DNA from: Lachnospiraceae bacterium | GTDB lineage: Bacteria > Bacillota > Clostridia > Lachnospirales > Lachnospiraceae | Reading direction: 5' to 3' | Assembly: GCA_016288825.1 (NCBI GenBank) | Contig: JAEELH010000041.1 | Coordinates: 1-45,649, forward strand | Length of the DNA stretch: 45,649 nt | In this document: piece by piece, positions 42,947 to 45,649 of the stretch | How positions within the stretch are numbered: the stretch's first letter is position 1 | Layout of the letters: each line of letters starts with the position of its first letter | Notes under the pieces: generated by a model | The model's input: the letters and a program-made list of their open reading frames with translations, nothing else | Database searches by the model: none | What the model was told of the DNA's origin: nothing | Translations under genes and position numbers: made by a program

Positions 42947-45352
42947 TTATTCTGCATTAAGTTTTAAAAGATCATCTCCGGGAGCCTGGTTCAGATACTT
43001 TTCACTTTCAAACAGATACCACTTGACCAGTGCATCCTCGGGTGACTCCCTAAGGATCTCTGAAAATCCATTTCTGGCGAAGTAGAAATTGGACTGCTTG
43101 AAGTGCTCCAGCGCCTCATTGTACTTGTTAAGACTTGCAAGCTTCTTGGCGCGGATCTCGGATGTGTTGGCATCTATGACTTCGTAAAGGTCGAGCCTGA
43201 CACCTTCCTCTTCTACGTATCCGATATAACGAAGATTATCTGTGATACCCTCGTTTTCCTTCATGCTCTCTGTAATAATGAGGCGAAGCCCCAGTTTGTA
43301 GAGCCATCCGGCATATTTTTCAAGAAGTCTTGACTCTGCGGAATCAAGGAATGCCATGCTCTGTCTGGGTGTGCCTGCAACTCCGTAGCGGAAGGTTCCG
43401 TGGTGAAGTATGATTCCGGAATTGACTGTCTCCCTGGGCCACATGGTGTCTGCCTCGTGAAGGAAGTCCAGTCCGAAGGAAATAGTCTTTGACTGTCTGC
43501 GGAAGATCAGCTTGGCAAGTCCCACGCTCATGTCGCTGGATACCAGTACTCCTCCGATCTTGTCCTGGTGTCTTTCCATCAGCTCCAGTATCTCGTTCAT
43601 CCGGGAGATTCCTGTGCCGTTCTGAGTGAACTGCTCGGAAAGCTTAAGAATTGCCTCCGTTCCTGTGAAGGAAACAACATCTCCGCAATGAACCTCTGCT
43701 ATAGATGCCTTATCAAGGATCGTCTCTATCTTTTTCGGTGCAAATCTGAAATATGCCTCGTAGATCTGGTATGTCTTATAATTGATCCTGCGAAGTACGG
43801 CTGCGATCTCATTGAGTATCTCCCAATGATGTGAAAGTACTCCACCGCCATCCTCGGGGATCGTTATCTCACTGCCCTTGCCGTCTGAGATGACCGTCAT
43901 GGCATCTGCCAGCTTGTCAAGTGAGCGCTTGCGATAAACTGTTCTTATTACGACCACAACAAACAGTAAACCAAATGCTATGAGTGTAAATATAAGAATG
44001 TTGGCAAGCATCGCGTCCGAAGGATCTTCTATATCCCCAAGGGCTACAAGCACGTAATCCATGCCGTAATCCTTGTGAAGGGAAAGAGCTGATACTGCAC
44101 TTCGTACGCCGTGGATATTGACAATTCCCTGTCCAAGCCTTCCCTCTGCAGAATTTTTGCAAAGGGTTGCAAGTCCCTGACCGTAAGTTGCGGCTACAGT
44201 AGAAAGGTTCTTTCTGCTGTGGGATGCAACGATCCTCTCGGACTCACTCTCTACAAGGATGATATCCCTGGCCGAGCAATCGAACACTTCCATAAGCTGC
44301 TGATAATCATCACTGTAAACACCTGTAGTGTCCGACATCCAATTAAGTCCGATATCGTATACCCTGCTCTGGAGTGATTCCGTCACAGCAGACATATCGG
44401 CTATGGCCTGATCATCTGCCGACTTTTGGATACCGTACATTGCCGAAAGGGCCAGGCAACCAAGTGCCATGGCGACCACTATGACAACGGCGATAGCCCA
44501 CGAAAGATGAGGTCTCCACTTTGCCCAAAGGATGATCACTACGAAGACGATCACGCCTAACGCCGTGAAGATAAGAAATCCCCAAACGATTACGGAACAC
44601 ATCTTCATGCGGCCCAGAAGCCCAACATTGGCAGATTCGTAAGTGGTCCTGGACTTCTCATCCTGAGTAAATACCTCAGCCGGCTTCTCTCTGTCAGTAC
44701 GGATATAAAGTGTGCTGGCTTTGAAGATCGCCTCTACATATGAGAGTCCATCCTCAGACCTCCTGGAGTAAACCTCTGACGGTACGGATGCTGCCCTGTC
44801 CTCATCCATAGAAGTCTTTTCCTCGGCAGCCTTAGCAGTTGAATCCAAGAACTCGGAAGCATTGATATTGTATACCCAGGCACTGGCACCATCCTCGCTT
44901 ACAGCGGCTATGTACCAAACACCTGCCTCCTGAGAAATATGTGATAAAAAGGCTCCGTCGGGAAGTGTAAATACGGGTGAATATCTCAGCGGTGACAATC
45001 CATCGGTCATGGTAATTATCTGATAGCTTCTGCCTTCGTATCCGATAAGCTTGTTGGCTCTGGATACAGCTACCGCAGGGCCCTCATCTCCGGATGTGAT
45101 CGCATCGAAACGTTCAAATGCAAGATCGCCTGCCTCAGCAAACTCCTGGGTATGGCCTTTAGCATCAAACTTGAAAGCATAGGATCCGGTAGATCTCTGG
45201 TCGATAGCGTAGATGGCATTTTCTTCTGAATACCCTCCGCAATACGAACCGTCACGCTGCGAGTTTTCTGATTGTATGAGCACTATATTCATGGCGACTA
45301 TCATGATGATGACCCATGCACCCAATAGTGCTAACCATAATCTTTTATTCAT
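42947..45352 (-). CDS. Four-TM sensor protein with degenerate class III cyclase domain and TPR-like tail
   Basis: An 801-residue protein with membrane helices near 5-27, 251-275, 283-305 and 447-470. Two extracytoplasmic regions (28-250, beta-rich; 306-446, sensor-like) flank a pair of helices. After a HAMP-like linker the segment 535-725 follows the class III adenylate/guanylate cyclase layout: FAPKKIETILDKASIAEVHC, then GIILHHGTFRYGVAG and LIITESMKE...RYIGYVEEEG. The metal-binding aspartates and the substrate residues are replaced (SFTGTEAILKLSE where FSDIRGFT is expected), so it is probably inactive and used for signal transfer. A TPR-like tail (LNKYNEALEHFKQSNFYFAR) ends the protein. It is a candidate trigger sensor. 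Confidence 0.87.
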   Translation of the reverse strand: MNKRLWLALLGAWVIIMIVAMNIVLIQSENSQRDGSYCGGYSEENAIYAIDQRSTGSYAFKFDAKGHTQEFAEAGDLAFERFDAITSGDEGPAVAVSRANKLIGYEGRSYQIITMTDGLSPLRYSPVFTLPDGAFLSHISQEAGVWYIAAVSEDGASAWVYNINASEFLDSTAKAAEEKTSMDEDRAASVPSEVYSRRSEDGLSYVEAIFKASTLYIRTDREKPAEVFTQDEKSRTTYESANVGLLGRMKMCSVIVWGFLIFTALGVIVFVVIILWAKWRPHLSWAIAVVIVVAMALGCLALSAMYGIQKSADDQAIADMSAVTESLQSRVYDIGLNWMSDTTGVYSDDYQQLMEVFDCSARDIILVESESERIVASHSRKNLSTVAATYGQGLATLCKNSAEGRLGQGIVNIHGVRSAVSALSLHKDYGMDYVLVALGDIEDPSDAMLANILIFTLIAFGLLFVVVVIRTVYRKRSLDKLADAMTVISDGKGSEITIPEDGGGVLSHHWEILNEIAAVLRRINYKTYQIYEAYFRFAPKKIETILDKASIAEVHCGDVVSFTGTEAILKLSEQFTQNGTGISRMNEILELMERHQDKIGGVLVSSDMSVGLAKLIFRRQSKTISFGLDFLHEADTMWPRETVNSGIILHHGTFRYGVAGTPRQSMAFLDSAESRLLEKYAGWLYKLGLRLIITESMKENEGITDNLRYIGYVEEEGVRLDLYEVIDANTSEIRAKKLASLNKYNEALEHFKQSNFYFARNGFSEILRESPEDALVKWYLFESEKYLNQAPGDDLLKLNAE

Positions 45353-45367
45353 ATTTTTATCTTTCCA

Positions 45368-45649
45368 TTACTTTGCAAGGTTTTCCGTTCCGATGATCTT
45401 GAAGTGGTTGTAAAGGAATGACAGCCACAAGACATCTCCGAAAATAAGTTGTGATACAAGCGATAAAAGTGCGATGATGGCAAGCACTGCGGCTACGCGA
45501 AGAAGTACGGCAAAAAGCCTGTCGCGGTTGCGCATGAACATGTCTCTGATCCTGGCACGAATTCCTCTCTTGCCCTTGGGAACCGCTGCAATACGGATAT
45601 CCCTGTACAGCTCGCTGAATCTGGAATAACTCCTATTCTCGGTCTTCCT
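45368..45649 (-). CDS. C-terminal end of a membrane protein (5' end outside window)
   Basis: The last 93 codons of a gene that enters from the right edge. A basic cytoplasmic-looking segment (IRAARIRDMF-like; RIRDMFMRNRDRLFAVLL) precedes one membrane helix (LLRVAAVLAIIALLSLVSQL) and a short tail ending in IIGTENLAK. It stops 15 bases before the start of the sensor gene, so it belongs to the same operon. The family cannot be told from this part. Confidence 0.8.
   Translation of the reverse strand, partial: RKTENRSYSRFSELYRDIRIAAVPKGKRGIRARIRDMFMRNRDRLFAVLLRVAAVLAIIALLSLVSQLIFGDVLWLSFLYNHFKIIGTENLAK

Overview
The window is one 45.6-kb block of about 30 genes, all read from the minus strand with very short gaps or overlaps, so transcription runs from position 45649 down to 1. 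Strong AGGAG-type ribosome binding sites, moderate GC, many 7TM/degenerate GGDEF-type membrane proteins and the absence of any outer-membrane, capsid, integrase or lysis gene suggest a chromosomal locus of a monoderm Firmicute, most likely a Lachnospiraceae of the Butyrivibrio type. The genus is an inference.

The core (17235-36702) is a nearly complete contractile injection system (CIS) of the Afp/PVC/Streptomyces-CIS lineage. In transcription order it holds a DUF4255 tube-terminator protein, a beta-rich protein of unknown role, a DUF4280 PAAR-like tip, one sheath, one tube, a T4-type hub-assembly chaperone-like protein, a DUF6760 protein, a second tube-like protein with a long repetitive basic tail, a 685-residue coiled-coil protein (tape-measure candidate), two CIS_tube adaptors without LysM, a split spike (gp27-like, then gp5-like), gp25, two baseplate-J-like wedge proteins and a tail protein I-like protein. 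No tail-fibre gene is recognisable.

Upstream (36774-45649) lies an envelope module: a single-pass protein with a large extracellular coiled-coil region, a membrane-anchored TolC-like protein, a MORN-repeat membrane protein, a four-TM sensor with a degenerate class III cyclase domain plus a TPR-like tail, and the end of another membrane protein. These genes are spaced 12-17 bases apart and read straight towards the CIS. I infer that they dock the particle at the membrane or signal to it.

Downstream (1-17196) lies a cytoplasmic and regulatory module: a STAS protein, a small unknown, two AAA+ ATPases of the Afp15 type (each with a degenerate first AAA domain), a 583-residue helical unknown and a 64-residue Gln-rich peptide. 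After these come three GNAT-fold proteins, two related multi-pass membrane proteins (one with a dead GGDEF domain) and a giant protein, cut by the window edge, that ends in an ABC1/UbiB/ADCK-like kinase domain. Two probable promoters lie in this part: one in a duplicated palindrome-bearing repeat near 8980, one near 4721 before the giant gene.

Taken together the locus reads as a membrane-docked or intracellular CIS of a Gram-positive bacterium with its own sensing, ATPase and modification genes. The particle assignments are strong. The roles of the envelope proteins, the acetyltransferases and the giant kinase-like protein are inference.
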